From: Streptacidiphilus sp041262165
GTDB lineage: Bacteria; Actinomycetota; Actinomycetes; Streptomycetales; Streptomycetaceae
Length of the DNA stretch: 64,000 nt
Assembly: GCF_041262165.1 (NCBI RefSeq)
Contig: NZ_JBGCBY010000015.1
Location: forward strand, 62,001 to 126,000
Direction: 5' to 3'
Shown here: positions 32,579-40,307 of the stretch, piece after piece
How the letters are laid out: the number at the start of each line of letters is the position of its first letter
How positions within the stretch are numbered: the first letter of the stretch is position 1
Position numbers and translations under genes: made by a program
The notes under the pieces: generated by a model
Seen by the model: the letters and a program-made list of their open reading frames with translations, nothing else
Told to the model about the DNA's origin: nothing
The model's database searches: none

Positions 32579-32661
32579 TGTCCGAGGGGGGACTTGAACC
32601 CCCACGCCCCGAAGGGCACTAGCACCTCAAGCTAGCGCGTCTGCCATTCCGCCACCCGGAC
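32579..32661 (-). tRNA. tRNA-Leu (anticodon GAG)
   Basis: On the minus strand the gene starts GTCCGGGTGGCGGAATGG and ends CCCCCTCGGACA. The acceptor stem GTCCGGG/CTCGGAC pairs fully with one G-U. The anticodon stem CTAGC/GCTAG encloses TTGAGGT, giving anticodon GAG (leucine CUC/CUU). The long variable arm (GTGCCCTTCGGGGCG) is typical of leucine tRNAs, and the T arm GGGGGTTCAAGTCCCCC is intact. CCA is not encoded. It marks the boundary between the relic-rich left half and the conserved right block. Confidence 0.95.
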
Positions 32662-32891
32662 CGGGTGGTCATCGCGCCGTCTCCGTCGCGCTGACGTGGA
32701 TAACCATAGCAAAGATCAGCCAGGGTTCCGAACGGGTTACCGGGGGCTGGACCTGCGGTGACGTGGGTGCGGTCGCGGGTGGGGGCTTGGGATCGGAGCG
32801 TGGAGGGGAGAGGATGGCGGGAACGTGCCGGAACGTCCCCGGGGGTGGAGTGACGGGGCCGCTTCGGCGACCAGCAGAGAGGCGGAACACC

Positions 32892-34226
32892 GTGAGCGAG
32901 ACGAATCCGACCCGGCCGGCCGGTCAGGTGACAGGCGAGAGCGAGGTCGCCGAGCTGTGTCGTGACCTGATCCGGATCGACACCAGCAACTACGGCGACG
33001 GCTCGGGGCCGGGGGAGCGTGCCGCTGCCGAGTACGTGGCGGAGAAGCTCGCGGAGTTCGGTCTCGAACCGCAGATCTTCGAGTCGGCGAAGGGCCGGGC
33101 CAGCACGGTCGCTCGGATCGCCGGGGAGGACCCCTCCCGTCCGGCGCTGCTGATTCACGGGCACACCGACGTCGTCCCCGCCAACGCGGACGACTGGACC
33201 CACCACCCCTTCGCGGGCGAGATCGCCGACGGCTGCGTCTGGGGCCGTGGCGCCGTGGACATGAAGGACATGGACGCGATGACTCTCGCGGTCGTCCGCG
33301 ACCGGCTCCGTACCGGCCGCAAGCCTCCGCGTGACATCGTGCTGGCCTTCCTCGCGGACGAGGAGGCGGGCGGCGTCTACGGGGCGCGCCACCTGGTCGA
33401 CAAGCGCCCCGGGCTGTTCGAGGGTGTGACCGAGGCGATCGGCGAGGTCGGCGGCTTCTCCTTCACCGTGAACGAGAATCTGCGCCTCTACCTGGTGGAG
33501 ACCGCGGAGAAGGGGATGCACTGGATGCGCCTCACCGTGGACGGCACCGCGGGCCACGGTTCGATGACCAACAAGGACAACGCCATCACCGAGCTGTGCG
33601 AGGCCGTCGCCCGGCTGGGGCGGCATGAGTTCCCGGTGCGGGTGACCAAGAGCGTGCGGCACTTCCTGGACGAGCTCTCGGATGCGCTCGGGGTGGAGCT
33701 GGATCCCGAGGACATGGAGTCCACGCTCGCGCGTCTCGGCGGCATCGCCAAGCTGATCGGCGCGACCCTGCGCAACACCGCCCAGCCGACCATGCTCGGC
33801 GCCGGGTACAAGGTGAACGTGATCCCCGGGCAGGCCACGGCGCACGTCGACGGCCGCTTCCTGCCAGGCTTCGAGGACGAGTTCCTGGCCGAGCTGGACA
33901 GCGTTCTCGGCCCGCGGGTCCGGCGCGAGGACGTGCACTCCGACAAGGCGGTCGAGACCAGCTTCGACGGTGCGCTGGTCGAGGCGATGCAGATCGCCCT
34001 GAAGGCCGAGGATCCGATCGCGCGGGCCGTCCCGTACTGCCTCTCCGGCGGTACGGACGCCAAGTCCTTCAGCGAGCTGGGCATCCGCTGCTTCGGGTTC
34101 GCTCCGCTGCGGCTGCCGCCGGACCTGGACTTCGCCGGGATGTTCCACGGCGTGGACGAGCGGGTGCCGGTGGACGGCCTGACGTTCGGCGTGCGCGTGC
34201 TCGACCGTTTCATCGACGCCTGCTGA
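32892..34226 (+). CDS. M20 family metallopeptidase (dipeptidase/ArgE-DapE type)
   Basis: 444 residues from GTG 32892, the start of the conserved region; the frame is open to 32763 but without family similarity. Metal-site motifs of the M20 family are in order: HGHTDVVPA (His, catalytic Asp), GRGAVDMKDMDA (bridging Asp), DEEAGG (catalytic Glu and metal Glu) and a late FGFAPLR/MFHGVDER (metal His). A dimerisation domain lies between, from about residue 200 to 320. It hydrolyses a dipeptide or N-acylated amino acid in the cytosol. Known synteny in Streptomyces places this gene next to chpH, as here. Confidence 0.9.
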   Translation: MSETNPTRPAGQVTGESEVAELCRDLIRIDTSNYGDGSGPGERAAAEYVAEKLAEFGLEPQIFESAKGRASTVARIAGEDPSRPALLIHGHTDVVPANADDWTHHPFAGEIADGCVWGRGAVDMKDMDAMTLAVVRDRLRTGRKPPRDIVLAFLADEEAGGVYGARHLVDKRPGLFEGVTEAIGEVGGFSFTVNENLRLYLVETAEKGMHWMRLTVDGTAGHGSMTNKDNAITELCEAVARLGRHEFPVRVTKSVRHFLDELSDALGVELDPEDMESTLARLGGIAKLIGATLRNTAQPTMLGAGYKVNVIPGQATAHVDGRFLPGFEDEFLAELDSVLGPRVRREDVHSDKAVETSFDGALVEAMQIALKAEDPIARAVPYCLSGGTDAKSFSELGIRCFGFAPLRLPPDLDFAGMFHGVDERVPVDGLTFGVRVLDRFIDAC

Positions 34227-34265
34227 GAGCTCGCCGCGAGACCGACCGAGCACTGAAATCCGATT

Positions 34266-34299
34266 CGGCCCGTCACCCCCTCGCCGGGGTGGCGGGCCG
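34266..34299 (+). terminator. Terminator after the M20 peptidase gene
   Basis: CGGCCCGTCACCCC (34266-34279) pairs with GGGGTGGCGGGCCG (34286-34299), with one G-U, around a 6-base loop. It starts 40 bases after the stop codon. Confidence 0.7.
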
Positions 34300-34486
34300 T
34301 TCGCGTTCCCGGGAAATACCGGAATGGCGCAGTCCCTTCCGCCAGTGCTCTTCGCCATCGCTCAGGCGTGCGTACGGATCACCGTTGAGGGTGAATGGCC
34401 GAGGGCGCTCGTACCCCATTTGCCGCAGCGTCGTTCACTCATATGCAGCCCGCCGAACGGGTTGCGACGTCGACAAGGAGGACATT

Positions 34487-34726
34487 ATGCAGGTCAAGAA
34501 GATCGTTGCGATTGCCGCAGCTACCGGTGGTCTGGTTCTCGCCGGCGCGGGGGTCGCGACCGCCCACGGCTCTTCTGCCGAGGGCGCTGCGGTGGGGTCC
34601 CCGGGCGTTCTCTCCGGCAACCTGATCCAGGTCCCGGTCCACGTCCCGGTGAACGTCTGCGGTAACACCATCAACGTCATCGGGCTGCTGAACCCCGCGT
34701 TCGGCAACAGCTGCGCGAACTACTGA
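34487..34726 (+). CDS. chpH: Short chaplin, ChpH-like
   Basis: 79 residues from ATG 34487 with AAGGAGGACATT upstream. A Sec signal peptide (KKIVAIAAATGGLVLAGAG ending VATAHG) is followed by a single chaplin domain: GSPGVLSGNLIQVPVHVPVN, then VCGNTINVIGLLNP and SCANY. The two Cys form the intramolecular disulfide known for chaplins. Chaplins assemble into amphipathic amyloid-like films that let aerial hyphae and spores grow into air. The neighbour order (M20 peptidase, this gene, long chaplin, DUF5703) corresponds from memory to SCO1676-SCO1673 of S. coelicolor, where the short chaplin is ChpH. Confidence 0.9.
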   Translation: MQVKKIVAIAAATGGLVLAGAGVATAHGSSAEGAAVGSPGVLSGNLIQVPVHVPVNVCGNTINVIGLLNPAFGNSCANY

Positions 34727-34765
34727 GCGTCTTCCGGATGAATCCGGACCTCTAGTCACTGTGGT

Positions 34766-34792
34766 CCCGGGAGGCGAGCCATGCCTCCCGGG
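34766..34792 (+). terminator. Terminator between the two chaplin genes
   Basis: CCCGGGAGGC (34766-34775) and GCCTCCCGGG (34783-34792) form a perfect 10-bp stem with a 7-base loop, 39 bases after the chpH stop. It suggests that the two chaplins are transcribed separately. The rest of the 246-bp gap must hold the chpC promoter, but none could be assigned. Confidence 0.65.
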
Positions 34793-34972
34793 GCTGCGTC
34801 GTTCGCTGGGCGTATCTCCTCGGTGCCAATCCGGTGGTGGACCTCACCCGGACGAATGAAAGGCGCAGAAAACCATGAACTGAGGCCCCGCCCTCTCGTT
34901 ACGTGAATCGTCACGCGAGTGCAGGTCACGGTCTCGTACGGAATAAAAGACAAACTGAGGGCAGGGCAATCC

Positions 34973-35707
34973 ATGCGACAAGCTGCCAAACGCGGACTTC
35001 TCACGGTCATGGCGACCGGGAGCGTTCTTGCGTCCACCGCAGGCTATGCCTATGCGGACGCCGGAGCCGTAGGCGCGGCGGGTGACTCGCCGGGCGTCGG
35101 ATCCGGCAACACCGTGCAGGCCCCCATCGACATCCCGGTGAACGTCTGCGGCGACACGATCAACGTGGTCGGTGCACTCAACCCGGCCATGGGCAACAAC
35201 TGTCAGAACAGCTCGCGCCGCAGCGGCTCCGGCGGCGGCGCGTCCGCCCACGGAAGTGCCAGGCACTCGCCGGGCGTCGGATCCGGCAACACTGTGCAGG
35301 CTCCCATCGACGTTCCCGTGAACGCCTGCGGCGACACCGTCAATGTCGTCGGCCTGGGCAACGGAGCCTTCGGCAACCAGTGTGAGAACCACAGCCACGG
35401 TCACACCCCGCCTCCGCCGCCGAAGGACGTGTGCCCGCCGCCGCAGGACAACCACCCGCAGCCCCCGCCGCCAGAGCAGGGCAAGCCGCCGGTGACAGTC
35501 CCGGGCGGGCAGCACCACAGCCCGCCGCCGCCGGAGATCACGCCGCCGGTTCAGGTCAAGCAGACGCATCACATCACGCAGAGTCCGCCGCAGGCCGTGC
35601 TGGCCTCGACGGGTGCGGGCGACACGATGATGCTGCTTCCCGCAGGTGCCGCGATGGCGCTGGGCGGCCTCCTGCTGTACCGCCGCTCACGCGCCGGGCA
35701 GGGTTAG
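34973..35707 (+). CDS. chpC: Long chaplin with two chaplin domains and LASTG sortase anchor, ChpC-like
   Basis: 244 residues from ATG 34973 with GAGGGCAGGG upstream. After a Sec signal come two chaplin domains: SPGVGSGNTVQAPIDIPVN (then VCGDTINVVG) and SPGVGSGNTVQAPIDVPVN (then ACGDTVNVVG), each with two Cys. A Pro-rich spacer of about 70 residues follows, then the sorting signal LASTG, a hydrophobic span and a basic tail (YRRSRAGQG). The LAxTG form is the sortase E substrate type of Streptomyces, so the protein is anchored to the peptidoglycan and nucleates chaplin fibrils. The two domains are near-identical at DNA level (about 35085-35172 and 35275-35362), suggesting recent duplication or gene conversion. 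Synteny supports ChpC. Confidence 0.92.
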   Translation: MRQAAKRGLLTVMATGSVLASTAGYAYADAGAVGAAGDSPGVGSGNTVQAPIDIPVNVCGDTINVVGALNPAMGNNCQNSSRRSGSGGGASAHGSARHSPGVGSGNTVQAPIDVPVNACGDTVNVVGLGNGAFGNQCENHSHGHTPPPPPKDVCPPPQDNHPQPPPPEQGKPPVTVPGGQHHSPPPPEITPPVQVKQTHHITQSPPQAVLASTGAGDTMMLLPAGAAMALGGLLLYRRSRAGQG

Positions 35708-35733
35708 GCGCACCAGGCGTCGAGCCGCAGCGA

Positions 35734-35771
35734 GGGGTGGTGCACTCCGGAGATCCGGAGTGCACCACCCC
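35734..35771 (+). terminator. Strong terminator after chpC
   Basis: GGGGTGGTGCACTCCGG (35734-35750) is followed by AGAT and its exact complement (35755-35771): a perfect 17-bp stem with a tetraloop, 26 bases after the chpC stop. It also lies beyond the end of the convergent DUF5703 gene and may serve both directions. Confidence 0.85.
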
Positions 35772-35818
35772 TTCGACGTGCGCGGTCTCGCCGGGTCCGG
35801 TGAGACCGGTGTCAGTCG

Positions 35819-36043
35819 TCAGTCCGGGAGCAGCGACCAGGTGCGGACCTGGCGGATGATCTTCCTGCGCAGGACGACCTTGCGGCGGCCGTCGGGATAC
35901 AGGCGCAGCCGGTCGAGCTCCCAGTGGCCGTATTCGGCCTGCTCGGTCAGCAGGCGCCTCGCGTCGTTGCGGGAGACGTCGCGTGCGAGCAGGAGCGATC
36001 GGAACTCGTACTCGGGCTGTTGGACGATCTTCGGTGCGGCCAA
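35819..36043 (-). CDS. DUF5703 family small protein
   Basis: 74 residues. The sequence contains EYEFRSLLLARDVSRNDARR and LLTEQAEYGHWELDRLRLYP, then a basic C-terminus RKVVLRRKIIRQ. This matches from memory the short actinobacterial DUF5703 family, found next to chpC/chpH in Streptomyces (SCO1673 position). It is a cytosolic, basic protein without known function. A ribosome site GGAGGAAG lies eight bases before the ATG. Confidence 0.85.
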   Translation of the reverse strand: MAAPKIVQQPEYEFRSLLLARDVSRNDARRLLTEQAEYGHWELDRLRLYPDGRRKVVLRRKIIRQVRTWSLLPD

Positions 36044-36380
36044 GTGACTTCCTCCTGCAGAACGCTCTGGGACAAGCCTACGACGGGTCCGGCCGGTGAC
36101 CGGTCGTACCGCGACTGGTCGGGCCTGCGACTGATCGGATCTGACAGGGGTTCAGCCCGTTGCCGAACCTGGTCCGGCCAGGTTCCCACGAACCCCGGCC
36201 GAGGGACAGAGCCCCGGTGGTCCCGTCGCACGGAAGGGTGAGCTTCGAGCCGGTTCGAGACAGGCGGAGGCTGGATCCGGTGGCCCGTCGGGACCCGCTT
36301 CGGGTGCAGATCCACCTGATTCGGACGCGAGCGGATAACTTCTGTGCACTTCGGGCCCAACTGCGGATAGCGTCTGCATC
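36044..36380. other. 337-bp divergent intergenic region
   Basis: This region lies between the DUF5703 gene and the acidic hypothetical gene, which are divergent. It must contain both promoters. No RNA gene, repeat or strong palindrome was recognised. Confidence 0.5.
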
Positions 36381-37001
36381 ATGCCTGATGTCGCGCAGCC
36401 CCCCATCGCCGAGGTACGTAGCGCCGCCGAGGCGGTGAAGGCCGCCATCGACCGCCATCTGGCCGCTGTCGAAGCCCGCACCGGGGAGAACGACCCCGGT
36501 GTCGTCGCCGCCTACGAGGCCCTCGCTCGCGCGGCCGATGCCTATGACGAGGTCCTCTACGACGCCTACGACGAGGTCACGCCGTTCGAGGTGCCGCACG
36601 ACAGTGATCTCAGCCGCTACGCCGACCCGGACGACCCGGAGGCGATCAGTGTGCTGATCCGCCGGGACTACCTGATCACCGATCCGCTGCGGCTGCGGGC
36701 TGCGGCACTCCGGATCGACGGCACCACCGCCACCGACCCCGGACCGGTCTCGGCCAGCGTCGCCGGCGCTCTGGGCGCGCTCTTCGGCGAGTACGAGCCG
36801 GACGAGATCGCCTCCCGGGCCGAGGAGTTCGGCCTGGAGGAGGGGGACTCCACGCTCTGGGTCACCGCAGCCGACCCGGCCGAGCCCGGGGAGTGGCTGG
36901 CCGAGCCCTTCGACGAGGCCGACCCGGACCTGCTGATCTGCCGCTTCGACGTCAGCGAGGTCTACGACGACGAGCTGGAAGCGCTCGATCCGGAGCGCTG
37001 A
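36381..37001 (+). CDS. Conserved acidic hypothetical protein
   Basis: 206 residues, strongly acidic, with Ala/Glu-rich helices at the N-terminus (AEVRSAAEAVKAAIDRHLA) and a C-terminal half rich in Asp and Glu. There are no signal peptide, membrane span or known catalytic motif. Its place between DUF5703 and the RecD-like protein gene fits the conserved Streptomyces block, so it is probably a core streptomycete gene. Function unknown. The coding bias (third-position G/C) is very clear, so the gene is real. Confidence 0.8.
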   Translation: MPDVAQPPIAEVRSAAEAVKAAIDRHLAAVEARTGENDPGVVAAYEALARAADAYDEVLYDAYDEVTPFEVPHDSDLSRYADPDDPEAISVLIRRDYLITDPLRLRAAALRIDGTTATDPGPVSASVAGALGALFGEYEPDEIASRAEEFGLEEGDSTLWVTAADPAEPGEWLAEPFDEADPDLLICRFDVSEVYDDELEALDPER

Positions 37002-37069
37002 GTCCGCGGCGTCGCGCAGGCGCAGGCGCGGGTGTAGGTGTTTGCGTAGCCGCAGGCGCCCGCCTGCGG

Positions 37070-39205
37070 CTACGCACCGCCCAGATCTGCCGCCTGTTCG
37101 ACCAGCACGCCGCGCAGGCGCGTCGTCCGGGGCTGTGCCGGTGTCGAGGTCACGGCCTGTGCCAGGGCCGGGCCGACGGCGTGAACCACGGACAGGTGCT
37201 GCTCCGCCCGGCTGAACGCGGTGTAGACCCACTGCCGGGTCAGCTCCGCCGCCGCGTCCGGCGGCAGCAGCACGACAACCCCGGGCCACCGTCGCCCGGC
37301 GGCCTGATGCGCGGTCAGCGCCCAGCCGTGCCGGACGGTGCCGGCCACCTGCTCGCGCGGCACCCGGACCTCCTCGCCCTCGCAGTCGAGCAGCAGCCCC
37401 TGGGGCCCGCCCGCGCGCACCGTCGCCGGACGGGCCACTCCAGGCGCGGGGGAGTGGACCACGGCATCCGCGGGATCGAAACCGCCGAACGCCCCGGGGC
37501 CCGGGTTGAAGCGCTGCTTGAGCGCCGCATTCAGTGCCCGGGTGCCGGCGGGGCCGCCGTGACCGGGTGTCAGCACGCGGACCTGTTCGGCCGGGATGCC
37601 CAGAGCTCGCGGGATCGAGTCGTGGACCAGTTGCAGCGTGCGGTGCACCGCCTCCGCGCCGTCGTTGGCCGTGACGATCACGACCTCCTTGCCGGGGGCG
37701 TCGACCGACAGCAACTCGCCGACACCCACCCCGGACGCGAGCTCACCGATCGGCCCGAAGTCCGGTGTGCGCGAGGCCACCACAGGGCAGGTCTTCGAGG
37801 CCAGCACGTCGGCGAACACCCGGCCGGGACCGGCCGACCAGAGCTCGGCGGGATCACCGCTGAGGACCAGCCGTGCTCCGTCCGCGATCGACTCCACGAG
37901 CGTCGCTGCCGCCTCCACGTCCAGGGCGGGGGAGTCGCAGACCACCAGCAGATCCAGTGCGAGCGTCCCGTCGGGGGCGCGGCCGGGCCCTTCCACGCCG
38001 CCCAGCAGGCCGGCCAGGGTCACCGCCTGCTCGTCGCCCAGGCGTCGTCGGCCGTCTGCGGTCGCCGCGGCGACCCAGGCGCGCAGGCCGAGCGCTCGCG
38101 CGGCCCGGACCAGGGCCACCGGCTCGGCGCGGGCGGCCTCACCGCCCGTGTGCAGGACGAGACCCGCCTCGGCGACCGCGCGGATGAGGGCGGCGGCGGA
38201 GGGGGAAGGCGCGGCACCGGCGGCAGCCGCCCAGTCCAGCGCGGGTGTGTCGGACTCCACCTCGGCGTCCGCTTCTGCGTCGCCCCCAGCTTCGGCATCG
38301 GCTTCCGACCCGTCGGCGTCGCCCCCTGCCTCGGGATCGGCTTCGGGATCGGCCTTGGGATCGGCCTTGGGATCGGCGTCGGCGTCGGTGGAGGCGGCCG
38401 GGTCGCCCTCGAAGGTGGAGATCAGCCGCATCAGACCGTCCGCGAGGCTCTCCTCGGCCAGGGCGAGCCGGTCGAGCGCGAGCAGCACCCGGGTCGGCGG
38501 CTCCCCGTCCTCCTCCTCGTCCGCACCTGCGCGAGGGCTCCCGGGCTGCTGCAGTTCCTCCTGGAACGCGAGCACCTGACCCTCGGCCAACACGGCGGCC
38601 AGTGCGTCCGCGGGGTCGGCGACGCCCTGCTTCTGCAGGCTGTCGCTGATGTCGGTCAGGCTGACCGCAGTGTGACCGCGCAGCGCGGCCCGTTCCAGCA
38701 TCCAGACCGTCAGGGCCTGCGCCCTGCGCGGGTCCTCGGGTCCTCCGGCGCCACCGAGCAGGCCGCGGGCGAAGGCGTCGGCGTGCTCGGGACGGACACC
38801 GGGGACGGCCAGGATCGCCCACGGGTCCTCGCGCAGCAGGGCGGGGGCGCCCTCGCCGAGCGTGGCGACCGTGGCGGAGAGCAGTTCGGCCGGGGCGCCG
38901 CCCGCGGCGAGCACCTCGGCGGTGGCCCGAAGCGCCTCGGCGCGGCCCGCGTCGGACGTGGCCGACGACGGTACCGAGGTCGCAGCGGAGGTCGCAGCCG
39001 ACGTCGCGGAGACGCCCTCGGCGGCACGCGGCGTCCCGGTGTCACCCCCGATCGCCCGGATCGCCTCGGCGAGCTGCTCGGTCGACGGCACAGCCTGCCT
39101 GGTGGGCGTGGGCGTGGGCGTGGGCGTGGGCGGTTCGGGCGCTGCGGACGCCAGGGGCCGGGCGGCGTTGTCGGTGCCGGATGTCTGTGTCGGCTCCACG
39201 GTCAC
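37070..39205 (-). CDS. RecD-like helix-hairpin-helix protein with degenerate helicase motifs
   Basis: 711 residues from GTG 39205 (GGAG seven bases upstream), overlapping the next gene's stop by four bases. The layout follows RecD2: an N-terminal helix-hairpin-helix region (ALLREDPWAILAVPGVRPEHADAFA in outline, residues ~125-150), then two RecA-like domains. The Walker A site, normally GGPGTGKTT, reads TGGEAARAEP (about residue 350). Walker B, normally VVVDEASM, reads VVCDSPALD (about residue 425). The UvrD_C-like end keeps LTAHQAAGRRWPG and VYTAFSRAEQH (about residue 660). It therefore cannot bind ATP normally and is probably a DNA-binding scaffold. Two low-complexity inserts occur: Pro-Thr repeats at residues ~25-35 and an acidic Asp/Ala run near residues 270-315. 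Confidence 0.8.
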   Translation of the reverse strand: MTVEPTQTSGTDNAARPLASAAPEPPTPTPTPTPTRQAVPSTEQLAEAIRAIGGDTGTPRAAEGVSATSAATSAATSVPSSATSDAGRAEALRATAEVLAAGGAPAELLSATVATLGEGAPALLREDPWAILAVPGVRPEHADAFARGLLGGAGGPEDPRRAQALTVWMLERAALRGHTAVSLTDISDSLQKQGVADPADALAAVLAEGQVLAFQEELQQPGSPRAGADEEEDGEPPTRVLLALDRLALAEESLADGLMRLISTFEGDPAASTDADADPKADPKADPEADPEAGGDADGSEADAEAGGDAEADAEVESDTPALDWAAAAGAAPSPSAAALIRAVAEAGLVLHTGGEAARAEPVALVRAARALGLRAWVAAATADGRRRLGDEQAVTLAGLLGGVEGPGRAPDGTLALDLLVVCDSPALDVEAAATLVESIADGARLVLSGDPAELWSAGPGRVFADVLASKTCPVVASRTPDFGPIGELASGVGVGELLSVDAPGKEVVIVTANDGAEAVHRTLQLVHDSIPRALGIPAEQVRVLTPGHGGPAGTRALNAALKQRFNPGPGAFGGFDPADAVVHSPAPGVARPATVRAGGPQGLLLDCEGEEVRVPREQVAGTVRHGWALTAHQAAGRRWPGVVVLLPPDAAAELTRQWVYTAFSRAEQHLSVVHAVGPALAQAVTSTPAQPRTTRLRGVLVEQAADLGGA

Positions 39206-40182
39206 AAGGCGCTCCAGTCCTGGTCGGGGTAGAAGTGGATCGGCGCGGAGATGTCGTCCAATGCGCGGCAGATCTCTTCGGGGAGCGTAAGGGACTCCAC
39301 TGACAACGCCGCCGAGAGCTGCGCCGCGTTGCGGGCACCGACGATCGGGGCGACCACCCCCGGCCGGTCCCGCACCCAGGCGAGAGCGACCTGCAGCGGG
39401 GTCGCGGCGAGCCCGTCGGCCGCCGTCGCGACCGCGTCAACGATGCGCCGACCGCGTTCGTCGAGGTAGGGCTGGACGAACGCGGAGAAGTACGGGGAGG
39501 CGCCGCGCGAGTCGGCGGGGGTGCCGTGCCGGTACTTGCCGGTGAGCACGCCGCGCCCGAGCGGCGAGGCGGCGAGCAGGCCCATGCCGCTGTCCAGCGC
39601 GGCCGGGAGCACCTCGCGCTCTATGCCGCGCTGCAGCAGCGAGTACTCCATCTGGGTTCCGGCGAGCGGCGTGCGGCCGGGTGCCGAACGCTGCCAGGTG
39701 GCTGCCTTGGCGAGCTGCCAGCCGCAGAAGTTGGACACTCCGACGTAGCGGGCGCGCCCGGAGGACACGGCGAGGTCCAGCGCGTGCAGGGTCTCCTCGG
39801 TGGGGGTGTCCGGGTCGTAGGCGTGGACCTGCCACAGGTCGAGGTAGTCCGTGCCCAATCGGCGCAGCGAGGCGTCGAGCGCGGCCAGCAAGTGGCCGCG
39901 CGAGCCGTCGAAGCGCCGATCCCGGTCGGGAACGCTGCCCGCCTTGGTGGCGATCACCAGCTCGGAGCGCGGGACGAACTCCTCGATCAGCCGGGACAGC
40001 AGGTACTCCGCGCCGCCGTCCGCGTAGACGTCGGCGGTGTCGACGAGGTTGCCGCCGGCCTCGACGAAGGTCTTGAGCTGCTCCGCGGCGTCGAGCTCGT
40101 CCATGTCCCGGCCCCAGGTCATGGTGCCGAGGCCGAGCCGGGAGACGCGGAGCCCGGTCCGGCCCAGGTGTCGCAGTTCCAT
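39202..40182 (-). CDS. Aldo/keto reductase
   Basis: 326 residues from ATG 40182 (MELRHLGRTG), the usual family start; the frame open to 40242 would overlap the divergent gene's control region. The catalytic tetrad of the AKR family is visible: Asp and Tyr in DTADVYADG, Lys in VIATKAG and His in LWQVHAYD. NADPH contacts lie in SPLGRGVLTGKY and IVGARNAAQL. It reduces aldehydes or ketones in the cytosol. The gene is translationally coupled to the RecD-like gene by GTGA overlap, an odd pairing of functions. It is divergent from the LLM oxidoreductase gene across about 125 bp. Confidence 0.92.
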   Translation of the reverse strand: MELRHLGRTGLRVSRLGLGTMTWGRDMDELDAAEQLKTFVEAGGNLVDTADVYADGGAEYLLSRLIEEFVPRSELVIATKAGSVPDRDRRFDGSRGHLLAALDASLRRLGTDYLDLWQVHAYDPDTPTEETLHALDLAVSSGRARYVGVSNFCGWQLAKAATWQRSAPGRTPLAGTQMEYSLLQRGIEREVLPAALDSGMGLLAASPLGRGVLTGKYRHGTPADSRGASPYFSAFVQPYLDERGRRIVDAVATAADGLAATPLQVALAWVRDRPGVVAPIVGARNAAQLSAALSVESLTLPEEICRALDDISAPIHFYPDQDWSAL

Positions 40183-40307
40183 GTCCGGTGAGCGTAGTGG
40201 GCCCGGGGGTGCGTGCGATGCAGGCCACAGCTCTGTACTCACCGGTAGCTTCCGGCTCCTGGCGCGGATACAGTCACGGGGAAGCCCACACCAACGGAGG
40301 CAGCACC

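Noticed and set aside
35085..35362. Repeated ~88-base block considered as a mobile or CRISPR-like repeat
   Set aside because: It encodes the two chaplin domains in frame and is fully explained by protein-domain duplication.
38280..38420. Repetitive GC-rich stretch considered as a tandem-repeat locus
   Set aside because: It encodes the acidic Asp/Ala low-complexity insert of the RecD-like protein and has no separate features.
36893..39232. Very long plus-strand open frame opposite the RecD-like gene
   Set aside because: It is the antisense shadow of a GC-rich gene: composition is dominated by Arg, Gly and Gln, with no domain, and the minus strand shows clear RecD-like motifs.
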